The notes under the pieces were generated by a model. It ran no database searches and was not told the origin of the DNA. It saw only the letters and a program-made list of their open reading frames with translations. The position numbers were made by a program, and so were the translations under genes. Below, piece by piece: positions 27,624 through 36,582 of a DNA stretch of 59,862 nucleotides. The first letter of the stretch is position 1; every line of letters starts with the position of its first letter. Origin of the DNA: Legionella_C dresdenensis (GTDB lineage: Bacteria; Pseudomonadota; Gammaproteobacteria; Legionellales; Legionellaceae); assembly GCF_042649825.1 (NCBI RefSeq), contig NZ_JBHSAB010000022.1, positions 1 to 59,862 of the forward strand, written 5' to 3'.

Positions 27624-27998
27624 ATGAGCATAAATAATACGCTTTGCTGGGCTGATATTCCCGTTACTAATCTCGATCGGGCGATTAACTTCTATTCCGC
27701 GGTTCTTGCCACCCCCGTTGAAAAAATTAGCGAACATGGCTTTGAATTCGGCTTATTACCGCATACCAATGATAATGCCTCTGGTTGCCTGTGCGAAATG
27801 CCAGATCGCAAACCATCCAATAACGGACCGCTGGTTTATCTTAATGTCGAGGGACGGATGGATGCAGCGATTGATGCGGTTACAAAAAATGGCGGTCAGG
27901 TAGTGAGCGGCAAGCAGGAGATGGGACCTTATGGTTTTCGTGCGGTTATCACTGATACTGAAGGGAATGGGATTGCCTTGTATTCGAAAGAGGGTTAA
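27624..27998 (+). CDS. VOC-family (glyoxalase-like) protein
   Basis: 124 aa, two beta-alpha-beta-beta-beta units of the vicinal oxygen chelate fold: WADIPVTNLDRAINFYSAVLATPVEKI at the N-terminus and AIDAVTKNGGQVVSGKQEMGPYGFRAVITDTEGNGIALYS (in parts) at the C-terminus. Probably metal-dependent; substrate unknown. Followed by a short palindromic hairpin (28006-28023) shared with the convergent gene. Confidence 0.85.
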   Translation: MSINNTLCWADIPVTNLDRAINFYSAVLATPVEKISEHGFEFGLLPHTNDNASGCLCEMPDRKPSNNGPLVYLNVEGRMDAAIDAVTKNGGQVVSGKQEMGPYGFRAVITDTEGNGIALYSKEG

Positions 27999-28005
27999 GA
28001 GCAGA

Positions 28006-28023
28006 TTGGGCTGTAAAGCCCAA
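28006..28023. terminator. Palindrome between convergent genes
   Basis: TTGGGCT, GTAA loop, AGCCCAA; TTGGGCT family. It could serve as a bidirectional stop for the VOC and isomerase genes, though no T-run is present on the plus strand. Confidence 0.4.
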
Positions 28024-28032
28024 CAAGCCATT

Positions 28033-28374
28033 TCAGGATTTATAATAATGGCGGTTCAAATCCAGCAACTCCACCGAAAAAGACAATTTTGGCTGTTGAA
28101 AATATTCCTTTAGCAACTGCAAAAGCTTTGCCGCTAACGTCTGCTTGGTTTCATCAGTACGTCCGGGCAGCATTTTTATAGTTAAATGCATAAAACCATT
28201 TTCACGCTCGCCTGCACCAACAAAATAGCGGTCATAAACCAGGCAACGGCCTTTGCAACTGGATAATTGGGTTGGCAGCTCCTGTTCCAGTATATGATGA
28301 ATCTGATCAAATAATGGGTTAATCTGGTCCAGATTTTTGATATTATTGCTGCATTCTAAAATGATATGAGGCAT
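28033..28374 (-). CDS. 5-carboxymethyl-2-hydroxymuconate isomerase (CHMI) family protein
   Basis: 113 aa, tautomerase superfamily: MPHIILECSNNI with the N-terminal catalytic proline, VYDRYFVGAGERENGFMHLTIKMLPGR, and a C-terminal FSVELLDLNRHYYKS. In aromatic catabolism CHMI isomerises homoprotocatechuate ring-cleavage products, but no other gene of that pathway is here, so the actual substrate is uncertain. Confidence 0.85.
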   Translation of the reverse strand: MPHIILECSNNIKNLDQINPLFDQIHHILEQELPTQLSSCKGRCLVYDRYFVGAGERENGFMHLTIKMLPGRTDETKQTLAAKLLQLLKEYFQQPKLSFSVELLDLNRHYYKS

Positions 28375-28460
28375 GATGTTGTGATTATTGAGTTGATAAT
28401 TTCAGCATCATAGCGTGCAATTAATGTCGGGTAAACAAGGTTTAACTGAGGAATAAAATT

Positions 28461-28620
28461 TACCCTCTCCCTAACCCTCTCCCGATACGGGAGAGGGGAC
28501 TAATTGCCCCCTAACCCTAACCTTCTCCCGATACGGGAGAGGGGACATATTCTGCTACCTCTCCAGCCTCCTCTTAGGGCTCCCTCTCCCGTATCGGGAG
28601 AGGGTTGGGGAGAGGGAATT
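28461..28620. repeat. Three CCCTCTCCCGATACGGGAGAGGG-family palindromes
   Basis: Two direct copies (about 28462-28499 and 28506-28545) and one inverted copy (about 28580-28618) of the repeat found at five other sites. They fill the gap before the DUF2520 gene and reach up to its upstream region. Confidence 0.75.
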
Positions 28621-28634
28621 TAAAAGGTATTCAA

Positions 28635-29510
28635 ATGTTCTCAATTAATATTATCGGTGCCGGAAATCTGGGTAAAACAATTGGACGTCTGCTGGTTAGC
28701 AAAAAACTGGCGGCAGTTAAAGGGGTATGGAGCAGAACACCCGCAAATACGCTCACTGCGCTTGAGTTTATTGGTGAAGGCGCCACAATTAGCCATTTTA
28801 GTGAATTACCTTATGCCGATATCACCTTTATCACTACCCCAGATGATTTTATCGACTCAACCTGTGCTGCCCTGGCGCAACAAAATCATCTCAACCCCGG
28901 GCAAGCAGTTGTCCATTGCAGCGGCTCCTTAAGCAGCGATATCCTGTTGCCTGCGGCAGAGGCCGGTTGTTTTACTGCCAGTCTGCATCCCATGCGCAGT
29001 TTTGCCAATCCGGCGTTGTCCGTGCAGCAGTTTGCCGGTACTTATTGTGCGCTCGAAGGACATCCTGAAGCAGTTGACAGGTTGCAATCCCTGTTTAACC
29101 AGGCACAGGCTATTACTTTTTTTCTGGATAAAGATAAAAAATCCCTTTATCACGCCGCAGGGGTTATTGCTTCGAATTATGTGGTTACTTTGGCAAAACA
29201 GGCAGCCAATTGCCTGCATGAAGCTCAGGTTCCTGAAGAGGTTGCGATGCGGCTTATTGTTAATCTGATGCGTGGTACCGTCACTAATCTTGAAAATACC
29301 CTGTCAGCGGAAAAATCGCTCACCGGCCCCATTCAGCGCGGTGATATTGCGACCATTGAAAAACATTTGAATGCGTTTACCGATTTATCATTGAAAAAAC
29401 TTTATGCTATGCTGGCTCAGGCAACCTTGCCGCTTTCATCAGCGCCCCAGGAACGTAAAGAGCAAATTACTGAAGTCTTAGAGCACAGTAAATTGTCCAC
29501 CACAACATAA
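28635..29510 (+). CDS. DUF2520 / Rossmann-like NAD(P)-binding protein
   Basis: 291 aa from ATG 28635; the open frame upstream runs into a palindromic repeat and is ignored. N-terminal Rossmann motif INIIGAGNLGKTIGRLL, then VHCSGSLSSDIL and SLHPMRSF, followed by a helical DUF2520 C-terminal domain (HAAGVIASNYVVTLAKQA, MRGTVTNLENTL). Related to prephenate/6-phosphogluconate dehydrogenase-like folds; substrate unknown. The stop is 52 nt before the likely start of the Stealth gene, so they may be cotranscribed. Confidence 0.87.
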   Translation: MFSINIIGAGNLGKTIGRLLVSKKLAAVKGVWSRTPANTLTALEFIGEGATISHFSELPYADITFITTPDDFIDSTCAALAQQNHLNPGQAVVHCSGSLSSDILLPAAEAGCFTASLHPMRSFANPALSVQQFAGTYCALEGHPEAVDRLQSLFNQAQAITFFLDKDKKSLYHAAGVIASNYVVTLAKQAANCLHEAQVPEEVAMRLIVNLMRGTVTNLENTLSAEKSLTGPIQRGDIATIEKHLNAFTDLSLKKLYAMLAQATLPLSSAPQERKEQITEVLEHSKLSTTT

Positions 29511-29562
29511 ATTGAAAAAAGTTTTGCTCATTCCAGACCAGAGCTTTATAATTGCACTTATT

Positions 29563-30594
29563 ATGTATTCCCGCAATTATCAGCAAAACGTGATTACACA
29601 CCCCCAACAAACAGAACCAGTCGATGCGGTAATTACCTGGGTTGATGGCCACGACCCCTGTCACCAGCAAAAACTTGCCGATTACTTTGCCGAACATGGA
29701 ATAAACGTTCGCCCGAAAGCAGCCGAGCCAACCCGGTTTAATCAGTGCGGTGAAATTTATTACTGTGTTTTATCATTGCTGCAATATGCACCCTGGATCC
29801 GTACTATTTATATTGTAACTGATAATCAAATCCCTGCCATTATTAACCAATTGGCAGGAACAGCTTATGAACACAAAGTAAAGGTTGTTGATCACAAGCA
29901 GATTTTTTCCGGCTATGAATCCTGTCTGCCGACTTTTAACAGTCTGGCTATCGAAAGTGTTTTATGGCGCATTGAAGGTTTAGCTGAGCGCTTTATTTAT
30001 TTGAATGATGATTGCATCCTGATACGACCGGTGAGCTATCAGGATTTTTTCAATGGCGAAAAACTGGTTTTACGCGGCAGTTGGAAAACTCAGGCACGCT
30101 ATAAATGGCATAACCGACTCAAACAGGCCATTTATTCGCTGCTGCGAAAACCTCTGGATATCCTGAAAAACAATGAATACCGCGGCTTTCAGGAATTAAG
30201 CGCTGAGCATGCCGGCTTTAAACGGCGTTTTTTTCATTTGCCGCATATGCCCTTCCCTCTGCATAAACAGCCGTTTGTGCAATTTCATCAGGATTTCCCT
30301 GTCCTGTTTGAACAGAATCTCCGTTTTCGTTTGCGAAACAGGAAGCAATTCTGGCTGATTTCGCTTATTTACCATCTTGAAATCAAAAATAACAAGGCTG
30401 TGATTGACAATACTATCGAGGAAATTACTTTCCATACGGCTTTCCATTCTTTTAAAAAAATCAGGCAACGCCTGAGTCGTGCAGAAATCGGCAAAAAGCA
30501 TGCGTTTATCTGCATCCAGAGTCTGGATCAGGCTACCCAACCGGTATTGGATTATTTGTCAGGCTGGCTGAATCAGCGCATCAAACCGTTATAA
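29563..30594 (+). CDS. Stealth-family phosphotransferase
   Basis: 343 aa from ATG 29563 (a TTG at 29512 is possible). Stealth conserved regions are clear: CR1 DAVITWVDGHDP, CR2 RFNQCGEIYYCVLSLLQYAPWI, TFNSLAIESVLWRIEGLAERF and FIYLNDDCILIRP. These enzymes transfer hexose-1-phosphate to make phosphodiester-linked cell-surface polysaccharides and resemble the eukaryotic GlcNAc-1-phosphotransferase. No capsule genes lie nearby, so it acts alone or on an existing surface glycan. Confidence 0.9.
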   Translation: MYSRNYQQNVITHPQQTEPVDAVITWVDGHDPCHQQKLADYFAEHGINVRPKAAEPTRFNQCGEIYYCVLSLLQYAPWIRTIYIVTDNQIPAIINQLAGTAYEHKVKVVDHKQIFSGYESCLPTFNSLAIESVLWRIEGLAERFIYLNDDCILIRPVSYQDFFNGEKLVLRGSWKTQARYKWHNRLKQAIYSLLRKPLDILKNNEYRGFQELSAEHAGFKRRFFHLPHMPFPLHKQPFVQFHQDFPVLFEQNLRFRLRNRKQFWLISLIYHLEIKNNKAVIDNTIEEITFHTAFHSFKKIRQRLSRAEIGKKHAFICIQSLDQATQPVLDYLSGWLNQRIKPL

Positions 30595-30600
30595 AAGCCG

Positions 30601-31050
30601 CTACCAGTATTCGCTGATCTCAACCTTATTTAAATATTCCGCAATTCTGCGGCGAGTGGAAGGTGTCGTATCTGTAGGCAGGTTATCAAATGCAAACCAT
30701 TGCTGTTCAGCGATTTCCGGCGAATAGACCTCTTCCTGCCGACAGCCATGCGCAACATAAAACACAACATAATCGTCGCGTTTTTCATTTTTACTGTAAT
30801 AAACAGAAAACAGCTGCAGCGGCCCAATCAAGGTCACCCCGGTTTCTTCCTGCAATTCGCGCTGGATAGCCTGGGCAGGCGTTTCACCACGGTCAACTCC
30901 GCCGCCAATTGTATACCAGCCCGGAGTATAGGTGTGTTTAACCAGTAGCACCTTATTGTCATTAATTAATAAAATCCTCACCCCTATTGTCCGTCTGGCA
31001 AACAATGAAGACAGTGAGCCTCGCATTAAATGATATAATTTCATTATCAT
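30601..31050 (-). CDS. NUDIX hydrolase
   Basis: 149 aa. Complete Nudix box GGGVDRGETPAQAIQRELQE followed by ETGV (G-x5-E-x7-REUxEExGU) near residues 48-70. Hydrolyses a nucleoside diphosphate linked to another group; substrate not predictable. The start may be ATG 31050 or 31044. Convergent with the Stealth gene with only a 6-nt gap. Confidence 0.9.
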   Translation of the reverse strand: MIMKLYHLMRGSLSSLFARRTIGVRILLINDNKVLLVKHTYTPGWYTIGGGVDRGETPAQAIQRELQEETGVTLIGPLQLFSVYYSKNEKRDDYVVFYVAHGCRQEEVYSPEIAEQQWFAFDNLPTDTTPSTRRRIAEYLNKVEISEYW

Positions 31051-31087
31051 AGTTCCAGATTACGAAAATTTATTAATTTCTTAATTA

Positions 31088-32365
31088 TTATCCTGGCGCA
31101 ATCCCTTGTCCACTTTCAGGATTGGCAGCCGGCAAAATAGCCTGTTTCATGCCATCGCAGGCTGTTTTAAATAACAGGCCAATTCTGTTTGCCGAGCGAT
31201 AGATACCTGACGAAACCGGGCTGTTTGTCTCTGGCTCGTGAATAACTATTTCAATCGGCTCTGGCTGTTGTTCTTGCCTTAATGAGTCCATGCGCTCCAG
31301 ATAACCGGGACGGATAGCTGTTGCGGCATTCAGTATCGCAGCGTATAACCCGCCCAGGATAGCGATGCCAATGATCCAGCCATAAGGATTAACGCCCATT
31401 TCATCATGTGTAGCAGCAATAATTGCGAGAAAAACCCCAAGCCCCACATTTAGCAAGCAATCTACCGTGCCAGTAGTATAAGTTGCATAACGGCAAGCGG
31501 TAGTAAGATTTGATTCTGGTTGTTCTGTTGCTGCCTCAGTGGGCGGTTCAATGAAATAATTGTAGATAGAAGGAAAAGCATTCAGTACCGTTATACCGGC
31601 GATCAGGCTAACTGCCTGAGATGACAGTCTGGCAATGGCTGGTGTCAACAATCGGCCAACAACAGGCAGAGTACGCAGCGCTGGTACGGTAGACAGATAA
31701 GCCTGTGATGACATATCAAAGATAATGGGAGCGCCAACCACAACTGTTTTTAACAACGCGCTATTGCGCGGTAATTGAGTAAAACTGAAACTATTGGCAA
31801 TAGTTTTTGCATTGACATCTAATACCGTCCAATAATCATAGGCCAGGTAGCAGGCAAAAGAAACGCCAAATCCGGCAATAGAAAATAACGTCACAACTAC
31901 ATCTGCTGTTATTTCATTCAACGGCAACTGCCGGGTAAGCAACTCCATTACAATATTAGCGCCCATAAATCCATACATGCCATCAAAAATGCCGGAAAGC
32001 AGACTTGCCCCCGATAAAAAAAAATAGACAGCTTTTTTATATCCGGATAAAACTATTTCCTGTTCCTGAGTCACGGTTACAACAGGCAGAGTGTTTTCAG
32101 CAGGTGGGGAAAAAGTTCGCTCGATTGCAAGGAACTTACAAATTCCAACCACCGCAACGCTGTTTGCCGCGGTAACCGCTGTTACTGGTACCATGACATA
32201 GGGGTTATAAAATTTAAAATACGATTTGGCCTGCTCCATTATAAAGATCACCTGCCCAGTGGTATTCACGCTTTTCATCCCTTTCACTACATTCGGCAAG
32301 CGCTTGTGCAGGAAATGTTTCAGAGAGGAAAGATAGTCGGTAATCTGGTTACATCCTGTAATCAT
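31088..32365 (-). CDS. Multi-pass membrane protein, unknown
   Basis: 425 aa with about eight hydrophobic segments (for example MVPVTAVTAANSVAVVGICKF, AVYFFLSGASLLSGIFDGMY, VDCLLNVGLGVFLAIIAATH, GWIIGIAILGGLYAAILNAA) and hydrophilic ends. No transporter signature recognised. ATG 32365 has AGG about 8 nt upstream; a GTG two codons earlier also fits. The Pro/Glu-rich C-terminus and lack of homologs I can name fit a Legionella-specific membrane protein, perhaps an effector, but no PmrA-type box is present. Confidence 0.7.
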   Translation of the reverse strand: MITGCNQITDYLSSLKHFLHKRLPNVVKGMKSVNTTGQVIFIMEQAKSYFKFYNPYVMVPVTAVTAANSVAVVGICKFLAIERTFSPPAENTLPVVTVTQEQEIVLSGYKKAVYFFLSGASLLSGIFDGMYGFMGANIVMELLTRQLPLNEITADVVVTLFSIAGFGVSFACYLAYDYWTVLDVNAKTIANSFSFTQLPRNSALLKTVVVGAPIIFDMSSQAYLSTVPALRTLPVVGRLLTPAIARLSSQAVSLIAGITVLNAFPSIYNYFIEPPTEAATEQPESNLTTACRYATYTTGTVDCLLNVGLGVFLAIIAATHDEMGVNPYGWIIGIAILGGLYAAILNAATAIRPGYLERMDSLRQEQQPEPIEIVIHEPETNSPVSSGIYRSANRIGLLFKTACDGMKQAILPAANPESGQGIAPG

Positions 32366-32446
32366 TGACACACCTCAAACCAATACTGGTATTTTCATAT
32401 TGCCATGCCAGTATCAGGAGCGCCAGTATATTTTTTTCAGATTGAT

Positions 32447-32890
32447 CTATTCCCTTTCCTGTTCCAACATTTGTAATGCTGCAATCGCACGCCTGCTTTC
32501 TTCATTCATTGCCGTATTAAACCAGCTATTGAGAATTTCTGCTGCCAGATCTTGCGTTAACAGGCGGTTGGATAATGCCAGGACATTGGCGCCATTCCAG
32601 ATTCGTGCAGCGGCAGCTGTCTGGGAATCGGTACATAATGAAGCCCTGATACCATCTATTTTATTAGCTGCAATAGTAATACCGGTGCCTGTCCAGCAAA
32701 AAAATATCCCTTCATCACAGCGACCGTCTGTAATTGCCTGTGCGGCTTCACGGGCTGCATCAACCCAGAATTCAGCTTCATGGGATTTTAATGCGCCAAA
32801 CAGGATAACCTCATGTCCCAATCCTTTAACTTGTTGAATAATAAATTCATTCACCGGGTACAACTCATCACTGACCACTGCTACTTTCAT
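32447..32890 (-). CDS. RpiB/LacA/LacB-family sugar-phosphate isomerase
   Basis: 147 aa. N-terminal MKVAVVSDELYPVNEFIIQQ, the central FFCWTGTGITIAANKIDGIRAS and WNGANVLALSNRLLTQDLAAEIL match the ribose-5-phosphate isomerase B / galactose-6-phosphate isomerase family. RpiB enzymes carry a catalytic cysteine in a CGTG-like motif; here the sequence is CWTGTG, so the catalytic arrangement may differ. Stands alone. Confidence 0.85.
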   Translation of the reverse strand: MKVAVVSDELYPVNEFIIQQVKGLGHEVILFGALKSHEAEFWVDAAREAAQAITDGRCDEGIFFCWTGTGITIAANKIDGIRASLCTDSQTAAAARIWNGANVLALSNRLLTQDLAAEILNSWFNTAMNEESRRAIAALQMLEQERE

Positions 32891-33009
32891 ATTGACCTCG
32901 CCTGGTGTAGCCGAAAAAAAATAATAACACTTTAAAAGCAGACTGACTCGGGTTAAGCTATCCTATATAAGGAAAAAGCCTGGCAAAAACCTAGTTTTGG
33001 AGAAATACA

Positions 33010-35445
33010 ATGCCCGCAAAGGAATTTCATTCCCGATTATCACAAAGTGAAAATTCTGCATATAGCGAGCTATATTATTTAAAAAGCATTATCAATACCA
33101 TACCGGAAACGGTTTATTGGAAAAATCGAAACGGCGTTTACCTGGGCTGCAACCAGGCCATGCTTGCAATGCTCGGTCTGAAATCAATCGTTGGTAAAAC
33201 CGACAGGGAACTTCCCTGGCGTCCGGAAGAAGCCAGTCTGATAGAGCAGAGTGATCAGCAAGTGATCCAGGATGGCCGTGAAATCGAATTGGAAGAACGG
33301 ATTACACTGGATAATGGCCAAACCATTACCATGTTAACGCGTAAAAAACCGCTGTTAAATGAAGAAGGCATCATTATCGGCATTCTGGGTATGGCGCTGA
33401 ATATCAGCGAACAAAAACGCCTGGAAGAAGAGCATCGGCACTCCCATTCGCAATTAATCAAGGCCAAGGAAGAAGCTGAAATCGCCTTAAATAATATAGT
33501 CGCCAATATGCCAGGACACGTATACTGGAAAAATACCGACGGCGTTTATTTAGGCTGCAACCAGCGGCAGGCAAGGAATCTCGGCTTGCATTCCACCGAT
33601 GAAATTCTGGGCAAAACTGATTTTGATCTGCCTTGGCCCAAGCACATTGCCAGTGATTTCCGCGCCAATGATTTACGAATCATGGCGTCTGGCGTTTCTG
33701 AGATTGTTGAAGAAATCGCGCAGATGGATGGGCATGAAGTCACTGTGCTCAGCCAGAAAACGCCGTTGTGGAATAATAATGGTCAGGTAATCGGCGTCCT
33801 GGGTATTTCAATGGATATCTCAGACCGTAAAAAAGCCGAATGCGAACTGAAAGAAGCCAAGGAAAAAGCCGAGGCGGCCAATCAGGTCAAAACAGAGTTT
33901 CTGGAAAATATCCGCCATGATATCCGTACCCCGCTTACCGGCATCAGTGGTTTTGCATCCATTATCTGCGAGGAAGTTGATGATCCCCGCATTAAGGAAT
34001 ATGTTAAAAACCTGAATACGTCATGCACAGCGTTGCTTAATTTATTAAATGAAATCCTGGAAGTGATTGAAATCAGTTCTGGCGATATTCCGCTGGTGGC
34101 GCGCAAGTTTTCATTACGGCAACGCATGAATGAGGTCATTAATCTGAATCTGGCTAAAGCAGCCTCCAAGCATCTGACGTTGAAATTTAATTATGACGAC
34201 AAGATTCCGAATTATTTAATTGGCGACTCAAAACGGATTCACCGTATTGCAATTGAACTCATTTCCAATGCCCTTAATTTTACAGAACAGGGTCATGTAA
34301 CGCTGACGACGATGCTTGCTAAAGAAGATGAACGTTCCGTCATTGTAAAATTAATCGTTGAAGACACCGGGATTGGTATTGAAGCAGACAAGCAGGAGCA
34401 GATTTTTCTGCAATTCAAGCGTCTGGTGCCCTCTTACCGTAGCCAACAAAAAGGAGCGGGGCTTGGGCTTTCTATTGTCAAGCAGTTAGTCAGCGATCTG
34501 GATGGTGAAGTGTATGTTGAAAGCGAATCGGGTAAAGGCTCACGCTTTATTTGCATCATCCCGCTAAAAAAGGCCCTGCTTGACGAATCACTCGGCGCTG
34601 AATCAAATCAGGCCCAGCCGGCAGCTAGTCCGCCGTTGAATCCCGACATAACAACAAAAATACCGACAGCCCATAAAAGCCGGATTTTAATCGTTGAGGA
34701 CAATGATATCGCAGCCAGAGTCGCCAAATTGCTGTTAGAGCGGCTGGAATGTATCGTTGAAATTGCTGACACTGGCCTGCAGGCTATTAATATGGCCCAG
34801 TCCAAAGGTTATGATTTAATTTTTATGGATATTGGTTTACCCGATATTGATGGTTATGAGACGGCAAGGCGTATCAGGATTCAGGAGCTAAACGCCGATA
34901 CCTACGTTCCTATTATTGCGCTTACTGCCCAGTTGACCGAAGAAAACAGCCAAACCTGCCTGAATGTCGGTATGAACGCGGTACTATCAAAACCGTTGGA
35001 TAAAGAAAAAGCCCAGTCCATTCTGGCCGCCTTCATTCCCTATCGCCAGTTACAGGACACAGCCTCACAGGATATACCAGCTCACGGCCTTCCTGAGTTA
35101 ACAGGCAAAGTGATTGACTATGAAGCGGGACTTGAACAATTGGGTAATGCACAACTGTTCCGGGAAATGCTGACTATGTTGGTTCAATCGTTTTCCAGTG
35201 AAAGAAAATTGTTGGCAGAAGCTTATCAACAACAAGATTGGCCGTCTTTAAAAGCATTGGCACACCGTATGAAAAGCGGCGCCAGCTACTGCGCTGCCAT
35301 GCGCTTGAAACAGGCATGTAGTGATCTGGAGGATGCAATCGCTAATAAGAGTTGTAACTTATATCCTTCGTTTTATTCCCGGCTTATACAGGAAATTGAG
35401 GCGGTGAGGGTGAGGTATAATGAGAAATTGTTGAGTACTGAGTAG
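33010..35445 (+). CDS. Hybrid sensor histidine kinase (PAS-PAS-HisKA-HATPase-REC-HPt)
   Basis: 811 aa, soluble. Two closely similar PAS domains (NTIPETVYWKNRNGVYLGCN and ANMPGHVYWKNTDGVYLGCN) each end in a PAC segment. A coiled linker and the H-box ENIRHDIRTPLTG follow (phospho-His about residue 302). The ATPase domain has VEDTGIGIEADKQEQIFLQF and GAGLGLSIVKQLV. The receiver has phospho-Asp about 606 in FMDIGLPDIDGYE, and the C-terminal HPt has its His about 751 in ALAHRMKSGASYC. A complete internal phosphorelay. No cognate regulator is adjacent. GGAG precedes the ATG. Confidence 0.93.
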   Translation: MPAKEFHSRLSQSENSAYSELYYLKSIINTIPETVYWKNRNGVYLGCNQAMLAMLGLKSIVGKTDRELPWRPEEASLIEQSDQQVIQDGREIELEERITLDNGQTITMLTRKKPLLNEEGIIIGILGMALNISEQKRLEEEHRHSHSQLIKAKEEAEIALNNIVANMPGHVYWKNTDGVYLGCNQRQARNLGLHSTDEILGKTDFDLPWPKHIASDFRANDLRIMASGVSEIVEEIAQMDGHEVTVLSQKTPLWNNNGQVIGVLGISMDISDRKKAECELKEAKEKAEAANQVKTEFLENIRHDIRTPLTGISGFASIICEEVDDPRIKEYVKNLNTSCTALLNLLNEILEVIEISSGDIPLVARKFSLRQRMNEVINLNLAKAASKHLTLKFNYDDKIPNYLIGDSKRIHRIAIELISNALNFTEQGHVTLTTMLAKEDERSVIVKLIVEDTGIGIEADKQEQIFLQFKRLVPSYRSQQKGAGLGLSIVKQLVSDLDGEVYVESESGKGSRFICIIPLKKALLDESLGAESNQAQPAASPPLNPDITTKIPTAHKSRILIVEDNDIAARVAKLLLERLECIVEIADTGLQAINMAQSKGYDLIFMDIGLPDIDGYETARRIRIQELNADTYVPIIALTAQLTEENSQTCLNVGMNAVLSKPLDKEKAQSILAAFIPYRQLQDTASQDIPAHGLPELTGKVIDYEAGLEQLGNAQLFREMLTMLVQSFSSERKLLAEAYQQQDWPSLKALAHRMKSGASYCAAMRLKQACSDLEDAIANKSCNLYPSFYSRLIQEIEAVRVRYNEKLLSTE

Positions 35446-35449
35446 ATAA

Positions 35450-35852
35450 GCCCTCTCCCTAGCCCTCTCCCGATACGGGAGAGGGGACAATATGAAATAT
35501 GAAACCCTCTCTCTGGCTCTCTCCCGATGCGGGAGAGGGGACAATATGAAATATGAAGCCGTCTCCTTAGCTCTCTCCCGATGCGGGAGAGGGGACAATA
35601 TGAAATATGATGCCCTCTCCCTAGCTCTCTCCCGATGCGGGAGAGGGGACAATATGAAATATGAAACCCTCTCCCTAGCCCTCTCCCGATGCGGGAGAAG
35701 GGACAATATGAAATATGAAGCCCTCTCCCTGGCCCTCTCCCGATGCGGGAGAGGGGACAATATGAAATATGATGCCCTCTCCCTGCACAGAGCAGGATTA
35801 TATGGAACATTAAGCCCTCTCCCGTATCGGGAGAGGGTTGGGAGAGGGAATT
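35450..35852. repeat. Tandem array of 54-bp units built on a palindromic repeat
   Basis: Between the kinase gene and the cyclodipeptide synthase gene. Units begin with GGACAATATGAAATATGA at 35485, 35539, 35593, 35647, 35701 and 35755, so the period is exactly 54 bp (18 codons). Each unit contains CTCTCCCGATGCGGGAGAGG. The array is flanked by single direct and inverted copies of the family palindrome. Because 54 is divisible by 3, long open frames exist on both strands. On the plus strand every unit carries GAGGGGACAATATG, a ribosome-site-plus-start pattern, giving an 18-residue repeat frame (35492-35908). Probably non-coding, but unusual. Confidence 0.85.
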
Positions 35853-36552
35853 ATACTTCCATAAGAGCAGGATATTTTTTAAAGCGTAAGGCTACTGATT
35901 TCAGATAATCGCCATATTCCGGTTTTATCAGATATTCATAGGTTGCATGCATCGCTTTGTTGCGGCCGCTGGGGTAGACTTCAAAATGGTATCCGTTTTT
36001 CGGCCAAAGGCACATCACCGCGCACTCTTCCAGCAAATACCCCAAACACAGATTAAATGCGCGATCATACTCTACTTGTGTGCCCCGCATTCTCAGGTAT
36101 CGTGCCAGAAACTCATCAATATTACTGTGCAGCTGTGCCTGGTAATCAGCGTTTTTATGATACAAATTCAGCACGCGATCATAGCTGTCAGAAAAATCTG
36201 CTCTGGCCAGCCAATCATCCCAACGCAGTATCTTATAGGGAATGGTTAATTCTCTGAAAATGGCTTCATTGCGCTCAAGCCACCGATCTCCCTCCTCAAG
36301 GGCCTGATGGTATAAAATCTCTTTGCTGGCAGGATTATCAATTTGCATAGTGTGGTGCTGGACGCTATCATCCACCAGAATAGTACACTCTTTAAAAGAT
36401 GCGTTAACCAGCTTGATTACAGCCGCAAATTTTTTTCCTTCATGAATGTCCTGGCCAACACTGATTGGCATAATACAATTAGATTGAGAGAATAATTTTC
36501 GATCAGCCACTGGGCACCCTCGAAACGATGCTTTTGTGATGCGATTATCCAT
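35851..36552 (-). CDS. tRNA-dependent cyclodipeptide synthase, XYP subfamily
   Basis: 233 aa from ATG 36552 (GTG 36561 also possible). Makes a cyclic dipeptide (diketopiperazine) from two aminoacyl-tRNAs. The N-terminal CIMPISVGQ carries the nucleophilic serine (S31); VDDSVQHH follows the family's conserved strand. LGYLLEECAV supplies Y172 and E176, matching AlbC Y178/E182. EVYPSG supplies Y193-P194, the Y and P of the XYP signature, with Q34 at the X position. Length fits the family. An inverted repeat lies just upstream, and no tailoring oxidase is adjacent. The dipeptide product cannot be predicted. Confidence 0.85.
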   Translation of the reverse strand: MDNRITKASFRGCPVADRKLFSQSNCIMPISVGQDIHEGKKFAAVIKLVNASFKECTILVDDSVQHHTMQIDNPASKEILYHQALEEGDRWLERNEAIFRELTIPYKILRWDDWLARADFSDSYDRVLNLYHKNADYQAQLHSNIDEFLARYLRMRGTQVEYDRAFNLCLGYLLEECAVMCLWPKNGYHFEVYPSGRNKAMHATYEYLIKPEYGDYLKSVALRFKKYPALMEV

Positions 36553-36582
36553 TTTATTCACTATAGATGCCCTATACCCTCA

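Noticed and set aside
32400..32837. 145-aa open frame opposite the RpiB-like gene
   Set aside because: Antisense to a clearly conserved isomerase; no ribosome site or domain.
35450..35852. CRISPR array
   Set aside because: Units are contiguous with no unique spacers, the whole 54 bp is repeated, and no cas genes are present.
35492..35908. 138-codon open frame (and two minus-strand frames) across the 54-bp array
   Set aside because: The frames stay open only because the period is divisible by three; they are open on both strands, and the sequence is a known local palindromic family. Kept as a repeat and a finding, not as a CDS.
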